A stretch of 31,078 nucleotides of DNA from Euryarchaeota archaeon UBA550 (lineage in GTDB: Archaea > Thermoplasmatota > Poseidoniia > Poseidoniales > Poseidoniaceae): the NCBI GenBank assembly GCA_002506705.1, contig DAYA01000083.1, positions 1-31,078 on the forward strand, read 5' to 3'. Below, piece by piece: positions 17,001-24,448 of the stretch. Position 1 is the stretch's first letter, and every line of letters starts with the position of its first letter. The notes below the pieces were generated by a model. The model was not told where the DNA came from and did no database searches. It was given only the letters and a program-made list of their open reading frames with translations. The position numbers were made by a program, and so were the translations under genes.

Positions 17001-17137
17001 CGAATTATGCGATGGCCGCTTGCAGTTGACCTGCGGCCTAGGTATGTCGTAACCGAACCGTTTTCGAACGGCAGGATTGAACCATCGCTTACATCGATTT
17101 CATCGTCAACTGGCATTCCATATGGTAGATCGAACAT
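14012..17137 (-). CDS. Giant coiled-coil protein with Roadblock-like N-terminal region
   Basis: The protein is 1041 residues long, with no signal peptide or membrane helix. Residues 1-100 are a small beta-rich region (SVTTYLGRRSTASG, RAGRVVGWIAEP). About 120-237 looks like a Roadblock/LC7 module (LSAVLSQLILRPEVRGGIAV, LLLAEAGEVALAVWTEADV). About 260-330 resembles the PATAN/DUF4388 type (GLTGHLTAGKSSKAIRIALVKGIPVAM). A continuous coiled coil runs from about 415 to 735, then a helical domain to about 930 and a very acidic tail. The start is the ATG at 17137, because GAGGTGAT sits 4 bases upstream; longer GTG/ATG choices at 17146 and 17143 overlap that site. It is coupled to the Roadblock-like gene upstream. 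This architecture suggests a scaffold or polarity/cytoskeletal protein; no known family is claimed. Confidence 0.85.
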   Translation of the reverse strand: MFDLPYGMPVDDEIDVSDGSILPFENGSVTTYLGRRSTASGHRIIRAGRVVGWIAEPAKGKVLLCGKAAKDRLETLEMEQHRLIAKVWTQSALGSVAEVIPEAFEHAADMRGLIGAGDSLERLLSRDLSAVLSQLILRPEVRGGIAVDSGMLIDDAGDLPSPADMLAAQVGETLAGRKAMASDLGLEGAGHWTLHTGDGSLLLAEAGEVALAVWTEADVDHSRLINQIAALMDGQVDAMGSHGEALTDGHVIREGRGGTDAVLSMLTTAVEEGLTGHLTAGKSSKAIRIALVKGIPVAMQAPGQTKVVEAVNMLCESRRVLALHRLPVGTILGPESGNVIDFNLGQFCDELATTRTRSESRQVLLKQMLNQLYGFEIGLQKLKKERTRFEFAIKIAIPSEGLATIEKSSGIDDGLRRKLEKSELKLSNAKQEIAALTVALESAQQSESAAKVNANEANRQAADVQEKIASFNRTIDQLQLDLSAAQATSENSEARSDRLSKRINELEHQLSERAVELARILGDSRQSSELSAKIEEMATKEAALSSDIDSHSATLSSIRSRIEDDQRRQRMIEEQVEATRDRHRRAQGELSELESKINQAQMNLKQIQTEARAASERTQDDRIRLTEQENRASMIQSEMRELMDERRQVLKELGDLGARRGQAEAELSTLLDQAEALAVAHEEALSDIKEAELLRAKLSEEPLAQALLEDGAQFDGLGPVLERLEHARTLGYSVSLLDRAVERALQVIQGCVDHVATTPRHLLSNEVMSLLERQVPQTAGAVRGLARWSVQQRLEHQLGETVTSLVLDLENLLEDYDRSVTMLRRIRNVLEQLEKLGAPSEQVQALMVNTRRPESLPVLARETRSLIQKALDDIHLEADMRDAGSAVKLEGTTSALEELLTQLDASGFVNGEVRGALWDFKREGLLPFERDSVPAGERAPVNENALEEMKGELIDEEVAVSTEVSEITEEWQELTTPIEEEIEVISQTELKMSHDDERATLEEELARLDARWARKTDPVDVEKFTDSALDELEESLDGIDL

Positions 17138-17141
17138 GTCC

Positions 17142-17149
17142 ATCACCTC
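17142..17149 (-). promoter_or_regulatory. Shine-Dalgarno site overlapping the Roadblock gene stop
   Basis: GAGGTGAT on the minus strand contains the TGA stop of the Roadblock-like gene and lies 4 bases before the ATG at 17137. It sets the coiled-coil protein start and implies translational coupling of the two genes. Confidence 0.6.
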
Positions 17150-17484
17150 ATCAATGAGTTTAGCATGTCTACATCACATTCGACGGCGTGTCTCCATCTT
17201 GCAATTCTACCGCCCTTTTTGCCAGAGATTACGATACTTGCATCCTCGTTTATTCGAGTTAAGAGGTACAAGCCATCTCCCTCTGACCAGAACTCCAAGC
17301 CTCTGCCAACACTTTGGGTTGACTCGAGTTTATCCAGTGCTTGGATCAACTGGGTGGCGTGTTCAACGTCTGGTGCACGACCCCTTTTCCCAACCGCTGC
17401 AACCAAGCCTTCTCGTCGTGAAACGATGTATGCTTGGTCTGCACCAGGAAGGGCAGAGAAACCGGTCAAAATGCGTTGCATCAT
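17143..17484 (-). CDS. Roadblock/LC7-like domain protein
   Basis: A 113-residue single-domain protein. The pattern ILTGFSALPGADQAYIVSRREGLVAAV, then a helix (DVEHATQLIQALDKL), then GRGLEFWSEGDGLYLLTRIN and DASIVISGKKGG matches the Roadblock/LC7 (MglB-like) fold. Such proteins dimerise and commonly regulate or scaffold small Ras-like GTPases. No GTPase gene is in the window. The start is ATG 17484 or the next codon 17481; there is no strong ribosome site. Upstream lies a small GC hairpin and a 207-bp divergent gap with the thiolase gene. The stop is inside the ribosome site of the giant coiled-coil gene, which itself seems to carry a Roadblock-like region, so the two proteins may form a heteromer. 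The fold assignment is from pattern recognition and is fairly, not fully, secure. Confidence 0.7.
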   Translation of the reverse strand: MMQRILTGFSALPGADQAYIVSRREGLVAAVGKRGRAPDVEHATQLIQALDKLESTQSVGRGLEFWSEGDGLYLLTRINEDASIVISGKKGGRIARWRHAVECDVDMLNSLMR

Positions 17485-17691
17485 GCGCGCTCAAATTGGT
17501 GCAGGTTGAAAACGGCTTCAAGAAGTTTGGCTTTTCAAAACGCCCGTAGGGCGGTTTGTGGGGTTGTTTGATTTCGCCAACTGCTTTTTCATTTGACAGC
17601 ATGCAGGATACTAATATTCTAATTGAAAATTTAATTTTTCAATTGGGAAATTTTACCGGCGGGATGAAGTCGAGAACCTCTTGGAACGTTC
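17485..17691. promoter_or_regulatory. Divergent promoter region with hairpin and AT palindrome
   Basis: This is the largest gap in the window, between the Roadblock gene (-) and the thiolase gene (+). I see no gene in it. It holds a GC hairpin (CGCCC-GTA-GGGCG, 17541-17553) and an AT-rich imperfect palindrome at 17621-17644 built on AATTGAAAA and TTTTTCAATT arms. The palindrome includes a TATA-like AATTTAATTT (about 17626-17637), which would place the thiolase start near 17655 and give a leader of about 35 bases. The palindrome could be both TATA box and operator. Confidence 0.45.
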
Positions 17692-18651
17692 ATGGCCGAA
17701 CTCTTCGATGTTCCGAGTTGTGACAAATGTCGCAATCCGGCTATTCATCACCAAGTTTACTCCGGTCGAATGATGTGCGGAGCACACCTTGCTGACAGTG
17801 TTCGAAAGAAGGCATCCAAGGCTCTTCGCCAACAGCTTGTTCTGCCCAAAGGTGAGCACACAACAATTTTGGTTGCAATATCTGGTGGAAAGGATTCAGC
17901 GGTACTGCTTGAAAGAATCCATGAGAACTTGGGTCAGAGAAGAGACGTCACTATCGTCGGCGGATGCGTTGACGAGGGCATAGAGGGTTACAGGCCTCCT
18001 TCTCTTGAGTGCGCAAGAGAACTGTGTGAAGATTTGGGGATAAGATTCGAAACGGTTTCTTACCCAGAACTAGGATTCAAAGAAATGGATGAAGTCGTTA
18101 AAAAGATCGTTACAATGGAAGAAAAGAAAGCACCCTGTTCTTATTGTGGGGTCTTTAGACGGCAGGGGATAAATCACCTTGCAGACCGGGTCGGAGCTGA
18201 TGTTATTGCTCTAGGTCACAACTTGGACGATATGGCTCAAACAATCATGATGAATATGCAAAATGGTGATTTGGAAAGAACACTAAGGCTCGCTCCACAT
18301 ACTAGCACGCCTTTGGAAGGCATGGTCCCAAGAATCGTTCCACTGCGCTGGATTCCAGAACAAGAAATTCATCTTTACGCACTACATCGTGGATTGCCAA
18401 TACACCATGAGGAATGCCCTCATGGTGAAGGAGCGTTGCGATTTAGGCATAGAGAAACAGTAGCAATGATGGAAGCAGATGTTCCAGGAACTAGGCATGG
18501 TTTGCTTCGCATGGCTGACGACGTGAAAAAGCTGCACGCATTGGCTGACGGTGGATTCCGAACTGCTAAGGCGGTTAATTGCCCTGAATGCGGCCAAATC
18601 TGCAGTGGTCAAATCTGTAAGGCTTGCGAAATGAAGAATCAGATGCAGTGA
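17692..18651 (+). CDS. ncsA: tRNA 2-thiolation enzyme (NcsA/CTU1/TtuA family)
   Basis: The enzyme adenylates uridine in tRNA and replaces oxygen with sulfur. The 319-residue protein shows an N-terminal zinc site (C10, C13, C29, H32), the PP-loop SGGKDS at 64-69, the pair C149-x2-C152 in PCSYCGVFRR and C242 in HHEECPHG (the trio that binds a [4Fe-4S] cluster or does catalysis in this family), and a C-terminal zinc finger (C297, C300, C309, C312). This is the complete NcsA/Ncs6/TtuA set. Whether the target is U34 of the anticodon (NcsA) or U54 of the T-loop (TtuA) cannot be decided; the symbol given is the archaeal U34 enzyme. Its stop codon abuts that of the convergent membrane gene. Confidence 0.93.
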   Translation: MAELFDVPSCDKCRNPAIHHQVYSGRMMCGAHLADSVRKKASKALRQQLVLPKGEHTTILVAISGGKDSAVLLERIHENLGQRRDVTIVGGCVDEGIEGYRPPSLECARELCEDLGIRFETVSYPELGFKEMDEVVKKIVTMEEKKAPCSYCGVFRRQGINHLADRVGADVIALGHNLDDMAQTIMMNMQNGDLERTLRLAPHTSTPLEGMVPRIVPLRWIPEQEIHLYALHRGLPIHHEECPHGEGALRFRHRETVAMMEADVPGTRHGLLRMADDVKKLHALADGGFRTAKAVNCPECGQICSGQICKACEMKNQMQ

Positions 18652-20397
18652 TCAAACTCTTCTGCGTAACCTTTCCATGAAGCCATCCGCTAAACCTAGT
18701 GATTCGAGAGCCTCGTCGATACGCCCAGCTTTATGCGCTTCAGATGCTAGTGCGATTGCCTCTTCAGTAGACTTTCTATCATCGTCATCGAGTTTTATTC
18801 CACTCGCATCACATTGATTCCGTAGGACATTCCACTCATCTAGGACGTATTCCAGTAATTCATTTGCTTCATCGCTAGCTTTGCCTTCAGCGTCCACGTC
18901 TTTTGTCAGTCTCTCAAGTAGGGTTGCAGCATGAGTCCACTCGAGGTCATCTGCATATGATTCGATTTCTGCTAATCTGTCATCCCAGTCTTTTGCGTCC
19001 TCTCTATCAGACCATCGAGAGACTAAGTGCACTTTTTGCCTCAGTGCTCTTCTAACGTCGTCCATCGCTTCTCTTTCAGCATTGATTTCCCTTACAATGC
19101 CATCTGCTAGTCCCTTTGCTTGGGAGGAATTGCCCTGTTCAAGTGCGTCTTCAGCACTTTCTAATCGTTCTTCAAGAAGTGATTTGTTGATTCCATCTGC
19201 GCCCTTGAGTTGCTTGGCAGCCTCAGCGACAGCGGCTTCGGCTGCGACCAAAGCATCTCCCGATGCCGCAATTTGGTCTGGGATTACCATTGCAAATTCG
19301 TATGCTTTTTTCGGCTTCTCAGCATTGAGTTTCTTCTTTGCATCCGCTAAGATTTCCTCCAGATTTTCTTGTGAATGTTGTGATGCTGCCAACAACGCAG
19401 CACCCTCTCTAATCGCTTCTTCTGCCTTTTCCCACCATTCGATGATTTCATTTGCTCTTTGTTTTGCTTGACGGAATAATGCTTCACCCTCGCGCAGGCT
19501 ACCTAGTTCAACTTCCCGCTGACCCATTTCCCATGCCTTTCTGGGTCTCTTTGCGATAGGTGCAATCTCTTCCGCTTTCTCAACAGAATTCAATGAATCA
19601 GATTTGATTTCATCTACGTCGCCTGCTAGTGAAAGTGACCTTTCGATGTCCTCTTCTGCTTCGTTGAGTAATCTCATTCCCCACTCTGGTTCTCTGTGGC
19701 CTTCTTCTCTCGCTGTCATAATCAGACTAGCAGCTTGGTCAACTGCAGCGCCTTGACTTCTTAGAATCAAAATTCTCTCTTCCAATTTGTTCAGTCTCAC
19801 ATCAAACTGCTTTCTCAAACCTCTTTGATCATCATTACCAAACCAATCGCTAAGTACCAACAAAAGACCTACTGCGCAAACACCGGTCTGTAAATAAGAA
19901 GATGTGTCATCAAAACTCACCGTGGTAAGTAGGGAAGCAGATAGGACGAGTCCTAGTACTCCCATTACCGACCTGAATTTCATGACGGCGACATCGCCTT
20001 GCAGTATCTCTCTACTTGTTGCAAAAAGCGCGTATGAGACAATCAATAGGATTGACATACCAATTAATTCAGAAATTCCTCCTTCAAAGTTTGAAAGTGC
20101 GACCACGGCCAAAGGAAGCCATGCAACCGTTGCGATGATTCCGATTCTAGACCTGGATTTCTTATCCATTATTCCCAAGTCTTGAACAAAGACTCCCCAT
20201 GCAATGATAATCAATGCATACATTAAGTCAGAATTCATTGAATTTCCTGCAATGCCTGATTTCAGAGTTGGCCAAGCTAACCAAACCGCAGCACTTAGCA
20301 GCACAAGTGCGGATAAGCCAGCAAGTTTCTCGACCTTATCAAGACGAGATTTGGACTCCGCCTTGATTGCTTCCTCCAAATCAACAAAGCCATCCAT
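18652..20397 (-). CDS. Six-helix membrane protein with long helical cytoplasmic domain
   Basis: The 581-residue protein has six membrane helices packed in residues 25-185 (about 25-43, 57-75, 85-101, 108-126, 142-161, 168-185) and then almost 400 residues of charged, alanine-rich helix. That tail looks like loose helical repeats: segments of the form ELGSLREGEALFRQAKQRA, NAEKPKKAYEFAMVIPDQIA, ALEQGNSSQAKGLADGIVRE and AHKAGRIDEALESLGLADG recur, with a short Gly/Lys turn before an A-x2-A-rich helix, similar to TPR-like repeats. No family recognised. AGGTGG lies 8 bases before the ATG. It starts 26 bp after the surface-protein gene and is likely cotranscribed with it. The predicted topology places the helical domain in the cytoplasm. 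Confidence 0.8.
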   Translation of the reverse strand: MDGFVDLEEAIKAESKSRLDKVEKLAGLSALVLLSAAVWLAWPTLKSGIAGNSMNSDLMYALIIIAWGVFVQDLGIMDKKSRSRIGIIATVAWLPLAVVALSNFEGGISELIGMSILLIVSYALFATSREILQGDVAVMKFRSVMGVLGLVLSASLLTTVSFDDTSSYLQTGVCAVGLLLVLSDWFGNDDQRGLRKQFDVRLNKLEERILILRSQGAAVDQAASLIMTAREEGHREPEWGMRLLNEAEEDIERSLSLAGDVDEIKSDSLNSVEKAEEIAPIAKRPRKAWEMGQREVELGSLREGEALFRQAKQRANEIIEWWEKAEEAIREGAALLAASQHSQENLEEILADAKKKLNAEKPKKAYEFAMVIPDQIAASGDALVAAEAAVAEAAKQLKGADGINKSLLEERLESAEDALEQGNSSQAKGLADGIVREINAEREAMDDVRRALRQKVHLVSRWSDREDAKDWDDRLAEIESYADDLEWTHAATLLERLTKDVDAEGKASDEANELLEYVLDEWNVLRNQCDASGIKLDDDDRKSTEEAIALASEAHKAGRIDEALESLGLADGFMERLRRRV

Positions 20398-20423
20398 AAC
20401 GAACCCACCTATGCTCTATCATA

Positions 20424-22925
20424 TCAGAATCGCGGTTCATTGCGTGACCTAGCCCAAACAATACCCAAAATACCTAACGTTACGACAATGAATAGTTCCA
20501 GACCACCAAATCCGATGCCAGAGTTGTATTCACTAGTAGAGTGCTTGACAACAGTCTGATTGGAATCGTCTAGGTAGGATAACTCTACAGAGAAGGTCTC
20601 AAACCAGTCCATGTCTACTTTCATAGTGACAATAGTCGTGGTAGTTTGTGAGTAACTCGAAGGTCCAATTATTGAATCGACACATACGTCGTCACTACAG
20701 AGAATGAACTCTGTGGTGCTTGCTCCATTATTCTGAACCGTGATCCAAAACTGATTCCCTCCAGGTTCGATATCAGTTGTTGAAGATTGTATGTCAATAA
20801 TCTCTAGATTCCTAGCGATCGGAGGAGCAATAGCAACTCCGAAAGTGTGACCTGCTAAATTACCATTCTCATCCAAACCTGCAACGTTGATTTCATGGTA
20901 TCCTACGGCAAATTCTGGTAACTCCCAATACTGTACCTCTGACCATGATAAATCGGTATATTCTTTTCCTAAAATATTAATTGAAAATTTAATTTTATCA
21001 ATTGAAGAATGGTCATCAAAACTTTGTGTTAAATTAAGTCTCAAAGAGTCTCCCGGACGAGTTACCGATGGAGCCTCAATCCAGTTACCATCCTCATCGA
21101 TTTTTTCTATTTCAGTAATGATAACTGGACCATTATTGTCGATCAATTTCACAGTCCAATTCCCTGAAGTTGTGTGTCCCACATCATCAGTAATATCTGC
21201 AGTTAACCAGTATTCTACCTGATTTCTTTGTTTGTGTCTCTCACTTATGTTGTCATATACAGAATTAAGACTAGAATCAGCACTGAATGAGGTTTGGAGA
21301 AGTTTACCGTTATACCACCAATCATCTGATTTGTTACTTGTCCAGTATACATCTAAATCATCGTCATGGTCGTCGCTTATGTCTAATTCAAACTCAAAAT
21401 ATCCCGGGGCAATTTCGATGACTTGATCTGTTGAATTTAGAATCGGGTGCCCTCCGTCTAGAACTAGGGAAGTTGAGAGAGACCCGTTTAGTCCACCCTC
21501 GTCCGTGCAGGTAACAGATATTGGCAACAGTGAGTCTCTTGGGAATGCTGTTAGGTCAACCTCAAGGTTAGACGTTAATCCTGAAATATTCCATTCACAG
21601 ACATGGGCTGATAGTGGTGCGTCATCGATTATTGCTGTGAAGTTGTATGAGGTACTCTCCCAAGGCAATGCTGTATTTTCATCGATTGAAACAACGGGAG
21701 CACTATTTTGCCCTAATGTTATCGTGTAATATCCAGAAATCGAGGTTTCATCTCTTTGCAGTGTGAAATTGTTTGGTTCACCGTCAATCCATTCGTTTAG
21801 CGGACTAGACAAGTATTGCCATCCGCCATCTGTAACAACAGTAAGAGGTGTTGATTGACGTATGTCGTTTTGGAATGGGACCTCGATTCGTAAGAGGTTG
21901 ATGCTTGAGCGCTGGGCTGAAATTTCGGCCGACTCATTCCATCCCCAGTAACCGCTGGAGAAATCGATTTCTGAAACGATATTTAGGTTTGAAAAAATCA
22001 CTGCCGAATCATCGACCATACAGCATAGAGAATGTTTGCCGTTGTAGTAGTTTATTGATTCAAGCAACGAGTTGAGTTCTGATACATCTCCTCCCAAGAA
22101 TCGGTTTACTTGGCTTTCAACACCAGCACTAACTCCTGGCATGAAAGGTAGTCCAAGACCGGTGCTGAAGATGTGATTAGCATGCCAAATTCCTGTTATG
22201 TTTTCATTTGGCTGAAGGCTTGATGTAAAGTTAATTTTAGCAAAACCATGTATTGCACTGGAGTTTAATTGTTCATTCAGCCATTCAGAAGTAGGGGGCC
22301 AAGTTGCGCTCCCAATCGGTATCCCCTTGTCAAAAGCCCTTGCAGTCCATCCGCTTCCGTACTCACCGACAGTTATGTTTTGGTCTTGCCAGGTAATGAC
22401 TGTCCCAGTGCCGGTATGTATCGCCTTTACCGTTATGTTTGAGGAATAATTTCCTTGGATTTCATAGGTAGTGGTAGTGTTTGGAATCGTAATACTAGAT
22501 TGGCTATTCCTTGTTTCAGAGCCTCCTTCTCCAAGCAACACAACCGGTATTCCGCTCGGTGCATCCACCGGGCCATCATTAATCTCTACTTCCCAGTCGC
22601 TTCCCAAAGCTTGCATGGTGTGTGCGCCTGTTACAGTAAACAGATCTTCGATTATTGGATGAGCCTGTAGCACGATGGTTGTTTGAGACGACGGGACAGG
22701 TGGGTGCCACATGACGACATATCCCTCACATGTCGCACTGGCTTGGTACATACCATTTCCAGGATTGTCAATCACTGCGCCTGTCCAAGGTTCTGTTAAT
22801 GTGATTTCACAGTCTTGAATGGGATTTCCAAAAGGGTCCTCGACTTCTACCACCCAAGTGCTGCCTTCCTCGGCCCATGCCGCTGGAACTAACAGCAAAA
22901 ACACTAGCAACAAAACCCTGCGCAT
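20424..22925 (-). CDS. Secreted, C-terminally anchored surface protein with Ig-like/CARDB domains
   Basis: The predicted 833-residue protein begins with a clear signal peptide, MRRVLLLVFLLLVPAAWA, with cleavage likely after AWA. This is why the ATG at 22925 is preferred over frame extensions to 23000. The first domain (STWVVEVEDPFGNPIQDCEI, then a GNGMYQASATCEGY end) resembles a carboxypeptidase-regulatory-like fold. The middle is rich in beta strands with Ig-like features (SYNFTAIIDDAP, HVCEWNISGL, FELDISDDHDDDLDVYW), and near the C-terminus a CARDB-like domain appears (NLEIIDIQSSTTDIEPGGN). The protein ends with a membrane helix (about 803-822) and a short basic tail. Many N-x-S/T sites suggest glycosylation. 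It is probably a cell-surface protein; its ligand is unknown. It shares a 99-bp divergent gap with pyrB. Confidence 0.85.
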   Translation of the reverse strand: MRRVLLLVFLLLVPAAWAEEGSTWVVEVEDPFGNPIQDCEITLTEPWTGAVIDNPGNGMYQASATCEGYVVMWHPPVPSSQTTIVLQAHPIIEDLFTVTGAHTMQALGSDWEVEINDGPVDAPSGIPVVLLGEGGSETRNSQSSITIPNTTTTYEIQGNYSSNITVKAIHTGTGTVITWQDQNITVGEYGSGWTARAFDKGIPIGSATWPPTSEWLNEQLNSSAIHGFAKINFTSSLQPNENITGIWHANHIFSTGLGLPFMPGVSAGVESQVNRFLGGDVSELNSLLESINYYNGKHSLCCMVDDSAVIFSNLNIVSEIDFSSGYWGWNESAEISAQRSSINLLRIEVPFQNDIRQSTPLTVVTDGGWQYLSSPLNEWIDGEPNNFTLQRDETSISGYYTITLGQNSAPVVSIDENTALPWESTSYNFTAIIDDAPLSAHVCEWNISGLTSNLEVDLTAFPRDSLLPISVTCTDEGGLNGSLSTSLVLDGGHPILNSTDQVIEIAPGYFEFELDISDDHDDDLDVYWTSNKSDDWWYNGKLLQTSFSADSSLNSVYDNISERHKQRNQVEYWLTADITDDVGHTTSGNWTVKLIDNNGPVIITEIEKIDEDGNWIEAPSVTRPGDSLRLNLTQSFDDHSSIDKIKFSINILGKEYTDLSWSEVQYWELPEFAVGYHEINVAGLDENGNLAGHTFGVAIAPPIARNLEIIDIQSSTTDIEPGGNQFWITVQNNGASTTEFILCSDDVCVDSIIGPSSYSQTTTTIVTMKVDMDWFETFSVELSYLDDSNQTVVKHSTSEYNSGIGFGGLELFIVVTLGILGIVWARSRNEPRF
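20979..21003. repeat. In-gene copy of the AT-rich palindrome at 17621-17644
   Basis: Eighteen bases starting AATTGAAAATTT are identical to the palindrome in front of the thiolase gene; after one extra A, six more (TCAATT) match. AATATT precedes both copies. This copy lies inside the surface-protein gene. It may be chance in AT-rich DNA. Confidence 0.35.
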
Positions 22926-23024
22926 GTAACCTAGGAGGAATCCATACCACATCAAGAAAGCGGAATCACGCGCCCATATGTTCAAGGTCGTCTTTGGCAC
23001 AAGGCGTAGGGAAGGGGGAGCGTT

Positions 23025-23975
23025 ATGCCCGGATTAATCACCATGGACGACCTTACTAACGACGAGATTATCTCGATTCTTGATGATGCTGAAAAGTTAC
23101 TTCCTGTGGCTAAAGGTGAACTCTATCTCCCTCTTTTGCAAGGTAGAATACTCGGCAATTTATTCTTCGAACCATCTACTCGTACTCGTATGTCTTTTGA
23201 AACCGCAATGAAGAGACTGGGCGGAGATGTAGTGAACCTTGGAGACGTCAAGACATCCTCGGTTGTCAAGGGAGAAACCCTATTCGATACAATACAGATG
23301 GTTGACGGATACACTGACATTATCGCTATGCGTCATCCACGCCAAGGTGCAGCGCAATATGCTTGTGACAGCGCCAGAGTTCCAATCTTAAATGGTGGAG
23401 ATGGTGCAGGACATCACCCAACACAGACAATGCTTGACCTATTCACAATTAGACAAGCACATGGTACCCTAGAGGGATTGAATGTTGTTCTAGCAGGAGA
23501 TCTTCGCTATGGCAGAACAGTTCACTCGCTATCTCATGCGCTTGTTCGATTCGGTTGCAATGTAACGTTTGCATCACCTGATAGTTTGAGAATGCCTGAA
23601 GAAATTGTTGCTGACTTGAAAGCACATGGAGCTGAAGTCGTTGAAACCGATGACCTGCTTGGACAGATCGGTAATGCAGATGTCATCTACATGACTCGAA
23701 TCCAGAAAGAGAGATTCCCAGATGAGGATGAATACGCAAAGGTTGCAGGCGCATACAAATTACAAGCAAGTGATCTAGATGGTGCTAAGGCTGACATGAT
23801 TATCATGCACCCACTTCCGAGGGTTGACGAAATTCATCCATCTGTAGATTCAACTAGGCACGCTAGATACTTCGAGCAGGCATTCAATGGAGTGGTCGCA
23901 AGAATGGCACTGATGTGTTGGCTACTTGGAGTCAAAGTTCCTGAGGATGTTACCAAAGAAGGGGTGGTACTATGA
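23025..23975 (+). CDS. pyrB: Aspartate carbamoyltransferase catalytic subunit
   Basis: PyrB condenses carbamoyl phosphate with aspartate, the committed step of pyrimidine synthesis. The 316-residue protein is of standard length. It has the carbamoyl-phosphate loop STRTR at 51-55, the mobile loop with K82 (KTSSVVKGETL), MRHPRQGAA, HPTQTMLDL at 131-139 and the late HPLPRVDEI aspartate-site motif. GGGGGAG lies 4 bases before the ATG. The stop overlaps the pyrI start as ATGA, so catalytic and regulatory chains are made in a coupled way, as in other archaea and enterobacteria. Confidence 0.97.
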   Translation: MPGLITMDDLTNDEIISILDDAEKLLPVAKGELYLPLLQGRILGNLFFEPSTRTRMSFETAMKRLGGDVVNLGDVKTSSVVKGETLFDTIQMVDGYTDIIAMRHPRQGAAQYACDSARVPILNGGDGAGHHPTQTMLDLFTIRQAHGTLEGLNVVLAGDLRYGRTVHSLSHALVRFGCNVTFASPDSLRMPEEIVADLKAHGAEVVETDDLLGQIGNADVIYMTRIQKERFPDEDEYAKVAGAYKLQASDLDGAKADMIIMHPLPRVDEIHPSVDSTRHARYFEQAFNGVVARMALMCWLLGVKVPEDVTKEGVVL

Positions 23976-24448
23976 GTCAAGAAGCGAATATGAGAAGAGT
24001 AACCGCGATTAAGAATGGCACAGTAATCGACCACGTTCCTGCAGGTAAGGCATTATCAGTTCTCAAGATGTTGGGTATTGAAGGCGATATGTCTAACCCA
24101 GTTTCTCTTGTAATGAATGTTCCATCAAAGAAAATGGGTGGCAAAGATATCATCAAAGTTGAGGACAGAGAATTGACTCAAAATGAGTTGGATAGACTTG
24201 CTTTGGTTGCTCCAGACGCATCTGTTGCAATTATTCGTGCTTATTCGGTTGCAGAGAAATTAGAGATTAATCTCACAGATGAGGTTGTTAATGTAGCGAG
24301 GTGCACTTTCTCCAATTGCATTACAACCAATCCAAGAGAGCCTTTGCCGCACAGGTTGGTTGTAACAAATAGAGACCCACTTGAGTTGAGATGCAGATAT
24401 TGTGGTAAAACACAGGATATCGAAGCGCTAGTCGATAATTTACTTTGA
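23972..24448 (+). CDS. pyrI: Aspartate carbamoyltransferase regulatory subunit
   Basis: PyrI binds nucleotide effectors and joins catalytic trimers into the allosteric holoenzyme. The 158-residue protein has the N-terminal nucleotide-binding domain (VTAIKNGTVIDHVPAGKAL) and a zinc domain with C111, C116, C141 and C144 (RCTFSNC and RCRYCGK). An internal ATG at residue 7 would also give a near-normal N-terminus, but the overlapping ATGA with pyrB favours the start given. The stop touches the stop of the convergent membrane-protein gene with no intervening base. Confidence 0.96.
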   Translation: MSQEANMRRVTAIKNGTVIDHVPAGKALSVLKMLGIEGDMSNPVSLVMNVPSKKMGGKDIIKVEDRELTQNELDRLALVAPDASVAIIRAYSVAEKLEINLTDEVVNVARCTFSNCITTNPREPLPHRLVVTNRDPLELRCRYCGKTQDIEALVDNLL

